Of a stretch of 64,000 bases of DNA, positions 13,444 to 25,732 are shown one piece after another; the first letter of the stretch is position 1; each line of letters starts with the position of its first letter. The DNA lies in NCBI RefSeq assembly GCF_029227915.1, contig NC_079878.1, forward strand, positions 14,818,001-14,882,000. Reading direction: 5' to 3'. The notes under the pieces were generated by a model. That model was not told the origin of the DNA and made no database searches. It saw only the letters and a list, made by a program, of their open reading frames with translations. The stretch is from Hydractinia symbiolongicarpus (taxonomy: Eukaryota; Cnidaria; Hydrozoa; Anthoathecata; Hydractiniidae). A program made the translations under genes and the position numbers.

Positions 13444-13741
13444 TGTGAGATATATTAGTTGTAAAACCTTGTTCCTCTTTCTTGTAGCTGGATACCATTT
13501 TGTTTTGGGTTAAGTCTACACCAGTTGAGTCTGGTACCCAGCTTTCCCCAGTTCCTATCAAGTGCATTTTAGTATACTGTGCCTAATTGAGCTCACATCA
13601 GGGAGGCTAGGCCCAAGTAAGGAAACCTATAAGTAGAGGCACAGTAGGCAGTGCAGGTTGGTTGGTTGTAACAAAGAAATGTGTGCTAAGAAAGTATAGA
13701 TGACAAGAAAGTAGTCTTTTATATGGACACACCCTCTAACA
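13444..13741 (+). repeat. Gypsy 3' LTR
   Basis: 298 bp, same ends and sequence as the 5' LTR as far as can be read by eye. Followed by the CATG duplication. Confidence 0.95.
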
Positions 13742-15219
13742 CATGGAGCTTAACCAACATTGTATTTTGCTCAATGCAAACTTTATAGGCAAAAATTGTT
13801 TGCAGATCAGTTTTAAAATTTAATTAGAACCCTGTAGTTTAGAGACCACACTGTTATTCAGGGCTTGATATCTGAAACAAGTCCACAGGTTCTACTTGCA
13901 CTGAGACTTGTTCAGGTTATGAACACAATATTAAATTAAATAACTAATTATAAAGAAGCACCCATCCTCCATTTATCAAAGTATGTTACCTTAATCAAAG
14001 AAATTTTTGAGAAATAAAGACAGTGAAAATATTTCATGATATATACTTTTGCAACAAAGAAATTTTTGAAATTATTTTACATTTGTTATATATATATATA
14101 TTATTATATTGTTTAGATTTGTTATAGAAAAATTAACAAAAATTAGTTTTCAATCATAAAACCTACATTTTACATAATGAATATTATACTACAATAAAAT
14201 TCTTCAAAAAATACCGTATATTGATTAGTTACCTCTTCTTTTTTGCAGAATAGCAGGCCTATCTTAATAAGAAAACAACACCCAAGTAATAAATCGCCCT
14301 CCCGCCAAGGTTACAATAATTTAAACTGGGTGATAAATCTAAATAAATAAATAAGTTTATAAACACATATTTTATCACAAGTCTTTTTATCTATTTTATT
14401 TTATCTTTTTTATATATTATGGTTGTTTTTTACCGTAAATAATAAGAAAGAGAACATTGATTTGCATGTGAGATGAAGTGATATTGCTCAGGCAGAAAAA
14501 CTTTATTTAGAATTGGGGGAGCAATTAATGGCTCAGCTACCTCATTTCTCAAAATTAGGTGAGCCTTTGAGTGAGCAAGAGCAATTGCTCTCCCCTTACT
14601 GATAGGCCTGGAATAGACTCAACCAGATTCTTTTTTCTCCAGAATAAAAATATTTTCTCATTCCTTAAATTAATTCTCTGGAAAAATAAAAAAATTAGCT
14701 AAAAATACTCTGGAATGTACTGCACAAACTTTTGCAAATTGAAAAATTAGTGAAATTTCAGAAAATAAAAATTTCTAAGATTAAAGCAACAATCTAGGTT
14801 TTGTTGCACTTTGATGGTCAGACTTTCCAAGTTAAATCCTGTGATGGAATTGATGAATTATCCCAAGGTTATGTGATGATAAAAAAAGTGTTTTTAACTG
14901 TCTGGGGGAAACCCTTGAAAGTAGATTATGTTGATAAGAGCTGCATGTTATAATGTATAGACACTATTTTATTGCAGTTTTTGTAATTTCTTTTGGCAGC
15001 TTCAGTCATTTTTTCTCAATAAAAATGTTTTTTAGGAAGACTCTTGCATTTTGTTGCATGGAATTTTTATCGTTTCAATACATAAGTGTCTTATTAAATA
15101 ATGTATACAGTTAATATTAGAAATTATTTGTATAGATTAATATTTTTTACATTTTGCAACATTAATTATTGCGGTTTAGCATGTCCCAAAGGTAGATTGC
15201 ATTTTGCACCACAAATTAT
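13742..15219. other. Non-coding region with no recognised gene
   Basis: Starts with a continuation of the GGAGCTTAA repeat, then AT-rich sequence. A short open stretch near 14795-14950 (plus strand) has coding-like composition but no recognisable family. Nothing else supportable. Confidence 0.4.
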
Positions 15220-15439
15220 TGTGGTGTTGTGGAAAAACTGCAATATTTTATGCCACAATAATTTAAAGGGATCCCAAGGTACTTTTACAAGTTGGAACCA
15301 TCTAAAAGATTTGCATGAGAAATGCTAAATGATATATTCACTTTTTGTTAAAACTTCATGCATATATAGCTGGCTTATTAAATATTTAATTTTCTTGTCG
15401 CCCGACCGCCATCTTGGACATCGTCGACCTTCTTCTTCG

Positions 15440-16225
15440 GGTAAGTCGTCCACGTATTACTTGCTGAATATGAAGGAGATATAGTATTCAACATGCGTTA
15501 GACCTATGTGTACGTTCCCAAGCCTTGTGGAGATAATGAATTCCTATTGTCCATATGCCCCACTTTAGCACAAAATATCCTAGACTCTAAACAACAGTGT
15601 ACCATGGAGCGTATTTTCCTGTAGCACACTGTAGTGTGGCTCATCAATGTCTGTTGTCGAGTGTAGTACAATGTAGTAAAGCGTAATTTTTTGTAGCGAT
15701 GTGTAGCAGTACGCTATTTTCTGTAGCAGGCCGTAGTAGAACGTATTTCTTTGTAGTAGAGCGTAGTAGCCTGGAGTAGAGCATTATAGAGCGTATTTCT
15801 CTGTAGTACAGTGTAGTAGCCGGTAGTAGAGTGTAGTAGCTTGTAGTAGAGTGTAGTAGAGCGTATTTCTCTGTAGTAGAGAGTATTTCTCTGTAGTAAA
15901 GCGAATTTCTCTGTAGTAGAGAGCGTAGTAGAATATATTTCTCTGTACACACGGCAACAGACATTGATGAGCCACACTACAGTGTGCTACAGGAAAATAC
16001 GCTCCATGGTACACTGTTGTTTAGAGTCTAGGATATTTTGTGCTAAAGTGGGGCATATGGACAATAGGAATTCATTATCTCCACAAGGCTTGGGAACGTA
16101 CATAGGTCTAACGCATGTTGAATACTATATCTCCTTCATATTCAGGAAGTAATACGTGGACGACTTACCCATGTTGAATACTATATCTCCTTTATATTCA
16201 GGAAGTAATACGTGGACGACTTACC
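15440..16225. mobile_element. Foldback element with about 220-bp inverted arms
   Basis: Left arm 15440-15655 and right arm about 15951-16169 are near-perfect inverted copies beginning GGTAAGTCGTCC. The terminal 56 bp of the right arm is duplicated in tandem (16170-16225). CTTCTTCG at 15432-15439 and 16226-16233 is an 8-bp target duplication. The loop is a TAGAG-rich tandem repeat. No transposase. Confidence 0.85.
15656..15950. repeat. TGTAGTAGAG tandem repeat in the foldback loop
   Basis: Degenerate units such as TGTAGTAGAGCGTATTTCTC and TGTAGTAGAGTG are repeated throughout. They create overlapping open frames on the minus strand that are not genes. Confidence 0.8.
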
Positions 16226-16330
16226 CTTCTTCGTTAAAAATTTTCATTTTAGCCCCAGTCTTTTTTAGTGGCACGTGACCGTGTTAAGTAATATTTTAGT
16301 AGCGCTTTAATTACTACCGACTATATAGCC

Positions 16331-16412
16331 ACCTCGTTCCCAGGGCATTTTGCCTTGTTGATAAGTTGATAGCGGCGAAAAGGCCCTGGAACAGGCTGGT
16401 CACATGATCGCT
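16331..16412 (+). repeat. Short dispersed repeat (CTCGTTCCCAGGGCATTTTG)
   Basis: About 80 bp that recurs in inverted orientation at 47385-47465, and in part near 25730. Both copies contain matched ends (CCCAGGGC and GGCCCTGGAAC), so it looks like a small foldback MITE. Confidence 0.5.
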
Positions 16413-17338
16413 TATTTTTTTTTTAATCACCAATCTTATTCTTAATATATTATTTATAACTAGTCGATAAGGCCCGTGGAAAAATCCACTTGTGCAGATT
16501 AAAAACGATAAAGAAGCGTTATTTAAATTTTGATTACGTCAGCAACCCATCCATAAAAAAATATTGAGAACCTTTTCCTCACGTTGCCTCTATTGGTAGA
16601 GCTTAAAATGCTGATCAACAAAATGTATATGATCATGCGCTTTTAATAAGCGGTTAATGAGATATAAGGGTTTAAAAATTTTGCTGATGTCAGCAATAGC
16701 CAGTCAAATTTGTATACTTGTTGCCTTCATTGTATAGATCTTAAAACGCTGATCAAGAAAATGTATAGGATCATGTACTTTGGACAAACGGTTGCAGAGA
16801 TAATAGGGTTTGAAGGATTTTGGTTGACGTCATTAACCCATCCATTCCGAAACGGATTTGGAGACCCGGGTTTGGGAATATAACCCAAATTGGTCCTAGG
16901 TGGTCCCTAGCTACCCACGTGGTGAAAAATCATTGACGTCACCACCTCGTTTCCAAGTTATTTGGCCTCAAATTTTAGGTGCACTGTAATGGCTTCGTTA
17001 ATTTAATGTATATTCCTTTGACGTTAATATTATTTTAGTGTTGAAGTTTCGTAAATTACAGAACAATTTTATGGGTGATGTTTTAAAGACTTTGTCAAAG
17101 AAAATAGTGAAGAATATAATCCACTTTGCAAAAGTGACAGACAGACAGAACTGGCGTATTATTATATAGACTAGTCGATAAGGCCCGTAGAAAAATTCAC
17201 TTAGGCAGAAGGACAATGGAAAAATAGGTTGTTTTAGATTTTTACTGACGTCAGCAGTGCAATTACAAAAATTTTTTGGCGAAATTTAGTTTATTCGTTG
17301 CCTGTACTGTGCAGAGGTTTAAACGCTGACCAAGAAAA

Positions 17339-17521
17339 TGATAAAAACAGACACTCATAGAGTACTTTTTCTCTCATAAAAAAACAAGCTGATCACAGAA
17401 AAACGTAGAGAATAAAAAAAATGTGCGTAATATAAGCACGTGACAGTTCTAACATAAAATAATAGAACCACCGGTTCACAACTAAATAAAAGATAGCAAG
17501 TGAGCGTCACATATTTCAACA
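17339..17521 (-). repeat. Copia 3' LTR
   Basis: 183 bp. On the element's strand it is preceded by the purine-rich AAGTGGGAG, the likely plus-strand primer. Confidence 0.9.
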
Positions 17522-17572
17522 CTCCCACTTGACGGTCACTCCGTCACGATAGTCATTTCGTCAATGTCAAAT

Positions 17573-20500
17573 TCAATGTATCTTGGTCACTCCAAGTTCT
17601 AAGCGAAGCTTCTCGAACTGTGGTCGAGGGAGTCCCTTTGTCAATAAATCGGCAATCATTTCCTGCGTTGGACAGTATTTCAGCTTAATCTCCTTGGTCA
17701 GCGTCGCGTATGTAATGGTACTTGATGTCAATGTGTTTTGTTCGTGAGTGATGTGCGGGGTTTTTCGCAAGAGCGATTGCACCTTGGTTGTCTTCAAAAA
17801 TCGTAGTAGCATTTGCCTGTTTGAACCCCATACCATCAAGCAGGACTCGCAACCATACTGCCTCTTGTGTTGCACTGCATAATGAAACGTATTCAGCTTC
17901 GGTCGAAGAAAGTGCAACGATTGACTGACGTTTCGATTTCCATGAAATCGTGGAATTTCCGATTTGGAATACGTAACCGGAAGTCGATTTTTGTGTTACC
18001 ACATCTCCAGCCCAATCAGCGTCGGCGAAGCCACGTAAACAGTTCATCGTTTCGTAAGCTTTACTCCCCTTGTACACCAAACCATAGTCGATGGTTCCTT
18101 TAACGTATCGGAGAACTCGTTTAACACCAACCCAATGTTGCTTTCCAGGTTTCGACATGTGTTGACTAAGCACTCCCACTGCAGCGGACAAGTCTGGTCT
18201 GGTCCCAAACGATGCGTACGTCAGACATCCAATGACAGATTGGTACTCTTTCAGATTGACTGGTTCTTCGTCATCTCTCAGCTTTTTGAACTTTGTGTTG
18301 GGTTCGAGTGGAGTAGCTACTGGCTTGCAATCTTCCATTCCAAATCGTTTTAGCACAGATGATAAGAACGCGTGTTGGTCGATTGTAAGTACCCCATCCT
18401 TACGGTTTCGTTTGACGGCCATCCCAAAAATGTAGTGAACTTCCCCTTCGTCACCCATTTCGAAACGTTCACCTATCTGTTTCTTTTCGGAGAGGAGTTC
18501 TTTGTCGTTGTTTGATGCAATCAGCAGGTCGTCGACGTATACAGCAATAAGGAGGATAACTTCCTGTCCGTCCTTGATGAATCGTTTGAGATAGATGCAA
18601 GGGTCAGCATCGTTTTGTATGTATCCTGATTCCTTGAGGTATTTGTCGATGGTTTTGTTCCAGCATCGTGCAGACTGTTTCAAGCCATAGAGACTCTTTC
18701 GCAATCGACAAACCTTGTTCGGATGTTTCTTGTCGATGAAGCCTTCCGGTTGCTTAACGAAAATCTCTTCCTCGAGATCTCCTTTTAGGAATGCTGTTGT
18801 AACATCCATTTAGTGGAGGTTTAAGTCAAGTTGATTGGCAGTGGCTAGTACAGTACGAATAGAACTATACTTTGCGACAGGTGAGAAAACTTCGTCACAG
18901 TCGACACCGGGTTTTTGAGAGTATCCCTGTGCAACAAGACGAGCTTTACACCGGGTGATCTCGCCTTTAGCATCACGTTTGTGCTTAAAGACCCATTTAC
19001 TGCCAACAATGTTCTTACCGGGGGGTAAGTCAACCAAGTCCCGGGTTTGGTTCTGTTTCAGCGAATCAAATTCATTACAAAGTGCTTCAGACCATAGCTT
19101 TGAGTTCACACCGCTTAAAGCTTCTTCAATGGTCGTTGGCTCCTCAGTGTCCATAGCTGCGACCGATGCCGCCTCCATCAGGTTCCACCAATTACCTGTC
19201 AGAACGTTCAGTCTGTCAGGTGGTCTCCTTGCTCGTTGTGGTCTGGCATCTTCTTCGACAGCGACTTGCGGTTCACCGATGTTGTTTCCTGGTTGTTCCG
19301 TTTCAGCTTCTGCCTCAGCTTCTGCCTCAGCTTCTCTGAATGTTCCAGTAAAAAATTCGTGAGTTACGTTGTCCGATTTTTCGATGTCAAAAGCTTTCTC
19401 TACGAAGATGACATCACGACTTCGAAGCATCTCGTTTCAGGATTGAACAGTTTGTACCCTTTTTCGTTCGCAGGGTATCCAACTAAAACGCATGGAAACG
19501 ATTTCTTCTGGAGTTTTCCATTACGTTTTGATTCAGGAATATGCACGTACGTTTTGCAGCCAAACACTTTCAGGCCACTAACTTCAGGCTTTTTACCGTG
19601 CCAAAGTTCATAAGGCGTTGCTCCCTTCAGTGCAGCAGTAGGACTTCGGTTCCGTGTGTAGGATGCGGTAGATACAGCTTCAGCCCATAGGTTAAGGGGT
19701 TTCCTTGCGTGATGCAGCATTGATCGTGCAGTTTCCAGTAGGGTGCGGTTCATGCGTTCAGCAACTCCGTTTTGTTGTGGAGAGTATGGAATGGTCGGTT
19801 CACGTTGAATTCCTTGATTGTTGCAGAATTCATCAAAGGCCTTTGAGAAGTATTCACCACCATTATCTGAGCGAAGGCGTTTTATAGTTTCGTTCTCCAC
19901 GTGTAATCGTTCAACTTTCAATCCAGTGCGATTTTCAACAAGGTTTACAAACTGCCCAAACTTTTTGAGCACTTCAGACTTTTGCTTCATCATGTAGACA
20001 GTAGTGTATCTTGAGAAATCGTCTATAAAAGTCACAAAGTACCTGGAACCTCCCACTGAAGGTACATCCATCGGTCCACACACGTCACTGTGAATCAGCT
20101 CGAGCAATCTGGTTGTGGTGCTTTGCGATTTCTTTGGGAATGATTTGCGATGCTGTTTCCCCATTGCACATCCTTCGCAGATGCGATCGACGGCTTCCTT
20201 GGTATCGATATTCAGGCCATTTACCATCTCTTTATCGTTTAAGAGTTTGAGGTTGTCGTATCCCAGATGACCGTATCGTTGGTGCCATAGCTCGATTGAA
20301 TCCTGTTTGATTGTTTTCCCGATACAGCACGTTTCCTCGTTTCGTGGCTTTATCGTGTTAAGTTTGTAAAGTTTACCGTACTTATGTCCAATAGTATACT
20401 GCTTCCCCTCCTTGGTGATATCGCAATCCTTGCCTTTGAACTGCACATCGACTCCCTTATCGGTTAGGTAAGATAGAGAGAACAGTTTGTTTTGGATCTT

Positions 20501-21493
20501 CGGCACGTAAAGTACGTCGTGTAGCACAGTTTTGACCTTTTCATTTTTGCTCAAAATGGTCAAATGTACATTTCCTTTCCCGAAAGCATTCAGCACGTGA
20601 TCATCGGCGAGTTTTACCTTTATAGGCGTTTCAAAACTGGAATAGTCTCTTAAGCTTTTCAAATTATGGGTCATGTGAGAAGAAGCACCAGAGTCAATCC
20701 ACCACTCATCCTCGTTTACTTCAGAGGATTTCAGAGCTAGTTCATTATCGTGATCATCGTTAGCGAGATTTGCGTTTTCTTTCTTCTGGTCACTTTTCTT
20801 CTTAAAACAGTCACGAGCATAATGTCCTGGTTTCTTGCAGTAATGACATTTACCGGATTTCTTGTTGTTGGGCTTTGACGAAAAAAGGGCATCACCAGAA
20901 GTTTCAGCTTCAGCAGGCTTTTTCTTTTCGCTTTCGTGAATAAGCCTGTCCCTAACATAATCCCAGGTTAGATTGTCCTCAGCAATTGTTTCAAGCGCCG
21001 TTATTAAATAGTTATACTCTTCGGGTAAACTACTAATAAGAAGAATAACTAGGTCCTTTTCTGCAATAGCATCATCAATCGCTTCCAGGTGCTCTGACAA
21101 TGTCTTAATGTTGTTTATGTGTTCAGTCATATTTTGACCTCTAGCCATCTTTGCTGAATATAATTTTCTCCGATAGAAAATCCTTTTTGAAAGTGTTTTT
21201 TGCTGAAAATGTTTTTCAAGATTTTCCCATGCTTCCTTAGCCGATTTCGTAGAGCGAACGTAAATTTCTAAGTTTGTTGAAATTCCCAAACAAATGGCGG
21301 CAAACGCTTGGTTCTCGCGTTTCTTGATTCGACGTTTCTCAGCCTCCTGCATATCACCCTCTATGGTTTCATCACCGGTTACAATCTCCCAAAGATCTTT
21401 TCCGATTAAATACATTTTCATGTTGAATTTCCATGAATGATAATTTTCAGCAGTCAGCTTCTCAATTTTGAAAGTTGCGTCTTCAGTTGCCAT
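17573..21493 (-). pseudogene. gag-pol: Copia Gag-Pol polyprotein, broken by two frameshifts and a stop
   Basis: The first 697 residues are open from the ATG at 21493: a UBN2-type Gag, a CCHC knuckle (CHYCKKPGHYARDC), an aspartic protease (WWIDSGASSH), the pre-integrase zinc region (LWHQRYGHLGY...CEGC) and the integrase core (HSDVCGP, LRSDNGGEY, NGVAERMNRT). A frameshift near 19420-19436 shifts to the RT frame (GSKWVFKHKRDAKG). A TAA at 18810-18812 interrupts it just before the DVTTAFLKGDLEEE motif. RT then continues with the catalytic YVDD (about 18540) into RNase H (SSTEAEYVSL, EDNQGAIALA). A second frameshift near 17700 precedes the closing ADLLTKGLP segment. Single-ORF gag-pol is normal for Copia; this copy is dead. 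Confidence 0.92.
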
Positions 21494-21552
21494 CGTAAAA
21501 AATCAAATTCAACAAAACAAAATTATTTCAGTACTTGATATAACATTAAAAA

Positions 21553-21570
21553 GTGTCTGGGCCCATAACC
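21553..21570 (-). promoter_or_regulatory. Copia primer binding site (initiator-tRNA anticodon type)
   Basis: Immediately inside the 5' LTR the plus strand reads CTGGGCCCATAACC (21557-21570). This equals the anticodon arm of eukaryotic initiator methionine tRNA rather than a tRNA 3' end. Drosophila copia is known to prime from such an internal site on an initiator-tRNA fragment. Confidence 0.75.
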
Positions 21571-21767
21571 TGATAAAAACAGACACACAGAGTTTCTCAC
21601 TCATAGAGTACTTTTTCTCTCATAAAAAACAAGCTGATCACAGAAAAACGTAGAGAATAAAAAAAATGTGCGTAATATAATGCACGTGACAGTTCTAACA
21701 TAAAATAATAGAACCACCGGTTCACAACTAAATAAAAGATAGCAAGTGAGCGTCACATATTTCAACA
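21571..21767 (-). repeat. Copia 5' LTR
   Basis: 197 bp; carries the 14 bp that the other LTR has lost. It is adjacent to the primer binding site, which fixes the minus-strand orientation. Confidence 0.9.
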
Positions 21768-23639
21768 GAAAATGTATATGATAAGCGGTTAATGAGATAT
21801 AAGGGTTTTAAAATTTTGCTGACGTCAGCAATGGCCAGTCAAATTTGTATACCTGCTGCCTTCATTGTATAGGTCTTGAAACGCTGATCAAGAAAATGTA
21901 TAGGATCGCGTATTTTTGACAAACGGTTGCAGAGATATTAGGGTTTGAAGGTTTTTTGGTGACGTCATCAACCCGTCCATTCCGAAACGGATTCGGGGAC
22001 CCAGGTTTGGGAAACTTACCCAAATTGGTCCCAGGTGGTCCCTAGTTACCTACGCAGGAGACGACGTCAGTTATTTCCACCCGTTTCCAAGTTATTTAGC
22101 CTTCTTAAATTTAAAAGTGCAATGCAATGGCTTCACTAATCTTAATATACTTTCCTTTGACGTCAATATTGCTTCAACGTTAAAGTTTGGTAATTTACAG
22201 AACAAATTTATAGATGATGTTTTATAGACTTTTTATCCACTTTGCAAAAGTCACAGACAGACAGACAGAACTGGCGTATTATTATATAGACTAGTCGATA
22301 AAGCCCGTGGAAAAATCCACTGAGGCAGGATAAAATTGAAAAATAAGCGTCATATGAATTTTGATGACGTCAGAAACCCATCTGCAAAAAAATTAGAACC
22401 TTGTTTTTACGTTGCCTCTATATGGTGCGGAGTTTAAAGCGCTGATTAAGAAAATGTATGTAATCACGTGCTTTTGATAAATGATTAATGAGATATAAAG
22501 GTTAAAAAAATTTGCTGACGTCAGCACTGACCCGTCTAGACCCCCAATTTTTTTTTCGGAAATTTGCACTCCTGTTGCCTTCATCGTATAGATCTTGAAA
22601 CGCTGATCAAGAAAATGTATAGGATCATGCACTTTTGACAAACGGTTGCAGAGATATTAGGGTTTGAAGGTTGTTTGATGACGTCATCAACCCGTCCATT
22701 CCGACACAGAATCGGGGACCCAGGTTTGGGAAAATTACCCAAATTGGTCCTAGTTGGTCCCTAGTTACCCACGCGGTGAAAAATCATTGACGTCACCACC
22801 TCGTTTCCAAGTTATTTGGCCTCAAAGTTTTAGGTGCACTGTAATGGCTTCATTAATTTAATATAGGATATTGACGTTAAAGTAGTGTTATTTTCGTCGC
22901 GTCGTAACGTCAGAAAATTTAACATATTAGACATGCATTTTTCGGCAACATCAAAGGAAAATGACGATATCAACTTTGCCTGTTACAGACACACGGAACT
23001 GGCTTATTATTATAGAGATAAATCCCGTGGAGTAATCCACTTAGGCAGAAGGACAATGGAAAAATAGGTTGTTTTAGTTTTTTTGCTGACGTCAGCAGTG
23101 CAAATACAAAATAAATATATTTTTTTAGAAATTTGTATACCTGTTGCCTTCATCGTATAGATCTTGAAATGCTGATCAAGAAAATGTATATGATCATGTA
23201 TCTTATCAAGGTTTAAAGGTTTTTTGATGACGTCATCAAACCGTCCATTAACGAAACGGATTTGGGGACCCAGGTTTGGAAAACTTACCCAAATTGGTCC
23301 CAGGTTGTCCCTAGTTACCCACGCGGTGAAAAAACATTGACGTCACCACCTCGTTTCCAAGTTATTTGGCCTCAAAGTTTTAAGTGCATTGTAATGGCTT
23401 CACTAATCTTAATTAACTTTCCTTTGACGTCCATACTATTTTATCGGTAAAGTTTGGTAAATTACAGAACAATTTTATAGGCGATGTTTTATAGAATTTG
23501 TTAAAGAAAATTTTGAAGAATGTAATCCACTTTGCAAAAGTGACAGACAGACACACGGAACAGCCGCATTATTATATAGATTATAGACAAGAAAATAGCT
23601 AGCTAAACAGCAAAACAAAGTTCTCCGTTTCTCAGACTG

Positions 23640-24195
23640 ATATAGTACGGGCGATTGTGCGTAGTATAATCGAGTTTCAATTTTATGATAATTATACCAA
23701 AAAAATAATTTATGAACAGTTCTTTTAACTGCCCTCCGCGCGGGAGTTTTATGTAAACTAAACAAGAGTACAACAGACATGCGTAGTGTATATTCGTACG
23801 CACTTTTGCCCATTTTTGCGTACGTAGATGTTCATCCGCTATTCGTACGTAAAGTGCTTTAGGGTTAGGGTTAGGATTCTTTTTTCCTTTTTTCTATGTA
23901 TGAATAGCGCTATGTCATATTAAAGTGCGTACGAATATACAGTTCCACAAACATGGCGGTCGATTTATTTTGTGGAGTGGATAAAAATACTAGCTAAGGT
24001 TTAGCATCGACTTTAGAGAGAGGCTCGTTTTTGAGAAATATATTAAAAAAGATACCATTTTTAGTTCAACATGATATAAAGCAAATTTATCTCGATAATT
24101 AAATTCATATATATGCGATGTTTGTCTTTCCCTACAGAACTACTGGTAGTTAGCTAGCTAGAGCGTATACCATCTAAATTACGTGAACATTTAAC
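23640..24195 (-). repeat. Dispersed repeat, copy with MITE
   Basis: Reverse-complement match to 47060-47380. Shared landmarks are AAATAAATCGACCGCCAT, TTCATAAATTATTTTT, TATAATTATCATAA and TATCTTTTTTAA. Family unknown, no coding frame. Interrupted at 23788-23944 by a MITE. Confidence 0.6.
23788..23944. mobile_element. Small MITE with TGTATATTCGTACGCACTTT ends
   Basis: Inverted ends GTATATTCGTACGCACTTT at about 23790-23810 and its complement at about 23924-23942. The interior has TTAGGGTTAGGG and further ATTCGTACGTAAAGTGC copies. The related repeat at 47.27 kb lacks this insert. Confidence 0.6.
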
Positions 24196-24746
<551 letters not shown>

Positions 24747-24756
24747 GCATTTTTGT

Positions 24757-25732
24757 GTCACATGTACGATGGCCCCTATGGCTCACTTCTCTTCCAATTT
24801 AAAAACACTTCTCTTCTGTGATCCAAACAGTTCTCTTCTGTATTCTCACACTTCTCTTCTGCATTTTGACACTTCTCTTCTGTTATTAACACTTCTCTGC
24901 ATGTGGCCTCAAACTTTCTTTTCGCAACTAAAATTTAAAATCTGGTCTATAATTTTAAACCTATGGATTGTATATTTTTTTCACTTTTCGCAAGAAGTAT
25001 ACTTGGCTATCACGTACTCACTTTACGGACAGATTATTGTAGCAGGTCCCGAAGCATGTGCATGAATAAAATAATATCACTAATCAATTCAGATTAGTAG
25101 CAGAGTAATTAATTTTATCAATGGACACAATAAATGGCAAAATAAATGGCTGCCCAGAGTCCTCAAAGCTTTAACCCTATGAATATGCTTATAAGAATAT
25201 TAGGCTAGGATTCTAGGTTAAAAATAATAGTTCTTTTGTTAAGAACAATGGAATAATAAGAATACTGACTAGCCTGGTTAGAATTTAGTGGGTGTAATAA
25301 AAAAGGTAAAGAAATGCCTCAACGCTATACCACAATATATTTTTATCTAAAGTATGTGTAGTGGTCCACTACACAAATTTTTTGGAGGGTTATTAATTAC
25401 TAAGAACACTTGATCTTTTTTATGGCCGGGAGCCGGTATGTCATTTATTCATTCTTGTCCCCAGGGATTTTTGTCGGCAACCATTATATTTCGAAAAGGA
25501 AAAATTGCCTGGGGACGAGGGTTGCCATTTATTTAAAAACTTTAATTATCAAAATCCAGCTCAATCAATATTCCGGACTAGAATTAGGTCTGGAAATTTT
25601 TAAATTCATGGAAGAGAAGTGCTTCTCACTTTGGAAGAGAAGTGATTCGATCGGAAGAGAAGATTTCCGGGGAAAGAAGAGAAGTGTTTTTATTAAGAAG
25701 AGAAGTGAGCCATAGGGGCCTTCGTACACATG
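24757..25732. mobile_element. TIR element with ACTTCTCTTC repeat tips
   Basis: The left end reads GGCCCCTATGGCTCACTTCT and then four to six spaced ACTTCTCTTC units to about 24900. The right end, reverse-complemented, gives the same start followed by similar units (25610-25705). The interior of about 0.7 kb has no gene. The form is that of a non-autonomous foldback element; no clear target duplication was found. Confidence 0.65.

Larger units (their letters stand above)
6736..13741 (+). mobile_element. Gypsy-type LTR retrotransposon
   Basis: A complete 7.0-kb element with two 298-bp LTRs (TG...CA), flanked by CATG at 6732-6735 and 13742-13745 as a 4-bp target duplication. The order is 5' LTR, primer site, gag, pol (MYND finger, protease, RT, RNase H, integrase), purine-rich tract, 3' LTR. 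RT before integrase places it in the Gypsy (Metaviridae-like) group. The LTRs read as identical by eye, which implies recent insertion, yet pol has a stop codon and a deletion. Confidence 0.95.
15220..16330 (+). repeat. Dispersed repeat, copy 1, split by a foldback element
   Basis: The two halves (15220-15439 and 16226-16330) match the reverse complement of 26885-27150. Shared landmarks are AAAGGGATCCC, TACTTTTACAAGTTGGA, GATATATTCACTTTTTGTT, CCAGTCTTTTTTAGTGGCAC and TTTTAGTAGCGCT. The family is unknown; no coding frame. Confidence 0.7.
17339..21767 (-). mobile_element. Copia-type LTR retrotransposon inserted in Helitron unit 2
   Basis: LTRs (TGATAAAA...TTTCAACA) lie at 17339-17521 and 21571-21767, flanked by GAAAA at 17334-17338 and 21768-21772, a 5-bp target duplication. 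Integrase precedes RT in the polyprotein, which defines Copia. The left LTR lacks 14 bp relative to the right one (a deletion between short CAC repeats) and has two 1-bp differences, so it is older than the Gypsy copy. Confidence 0.95.
16460..23580 (-). mobile_element. Tandem array of four non-autonomous Helitrons
   Basis: On the minus strand each unit starts TCTATATAATAATACGCC and ends with a hairpin (GTGGATTTTTCCAC) followed about 14 bases later by CTAG. Units: 16460-17170; 17171-22290 (split by Copia at 17339-21767); 22291-about 23016; about 23017-23580 (3' end truncated). Junctions are precise (TAGA|CTAG at 17170/17171 and 22290/22291). The array is flanked by A on the 5' side and T on the 3' side, the AT target of Helitrons. 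A TC start, hairpin and CTRR end without inverted repeats are the superfamily hallmarks. No Rep/helicase gene is present, so these are non-autonomous copies. Confidence 0.75.

Noticed and set aside
15644-16014. Overlapping minus-strand frames rich in STTEKYALL repeats
   Set aside because: They come from the TAGAG tandem repeat in the foldback loop; no family and no start context.
23870-23890. Telomere-like TTAGGG units
   Set aside because: Only two to three units, located inside a MITE; no sign of a chromosome end.
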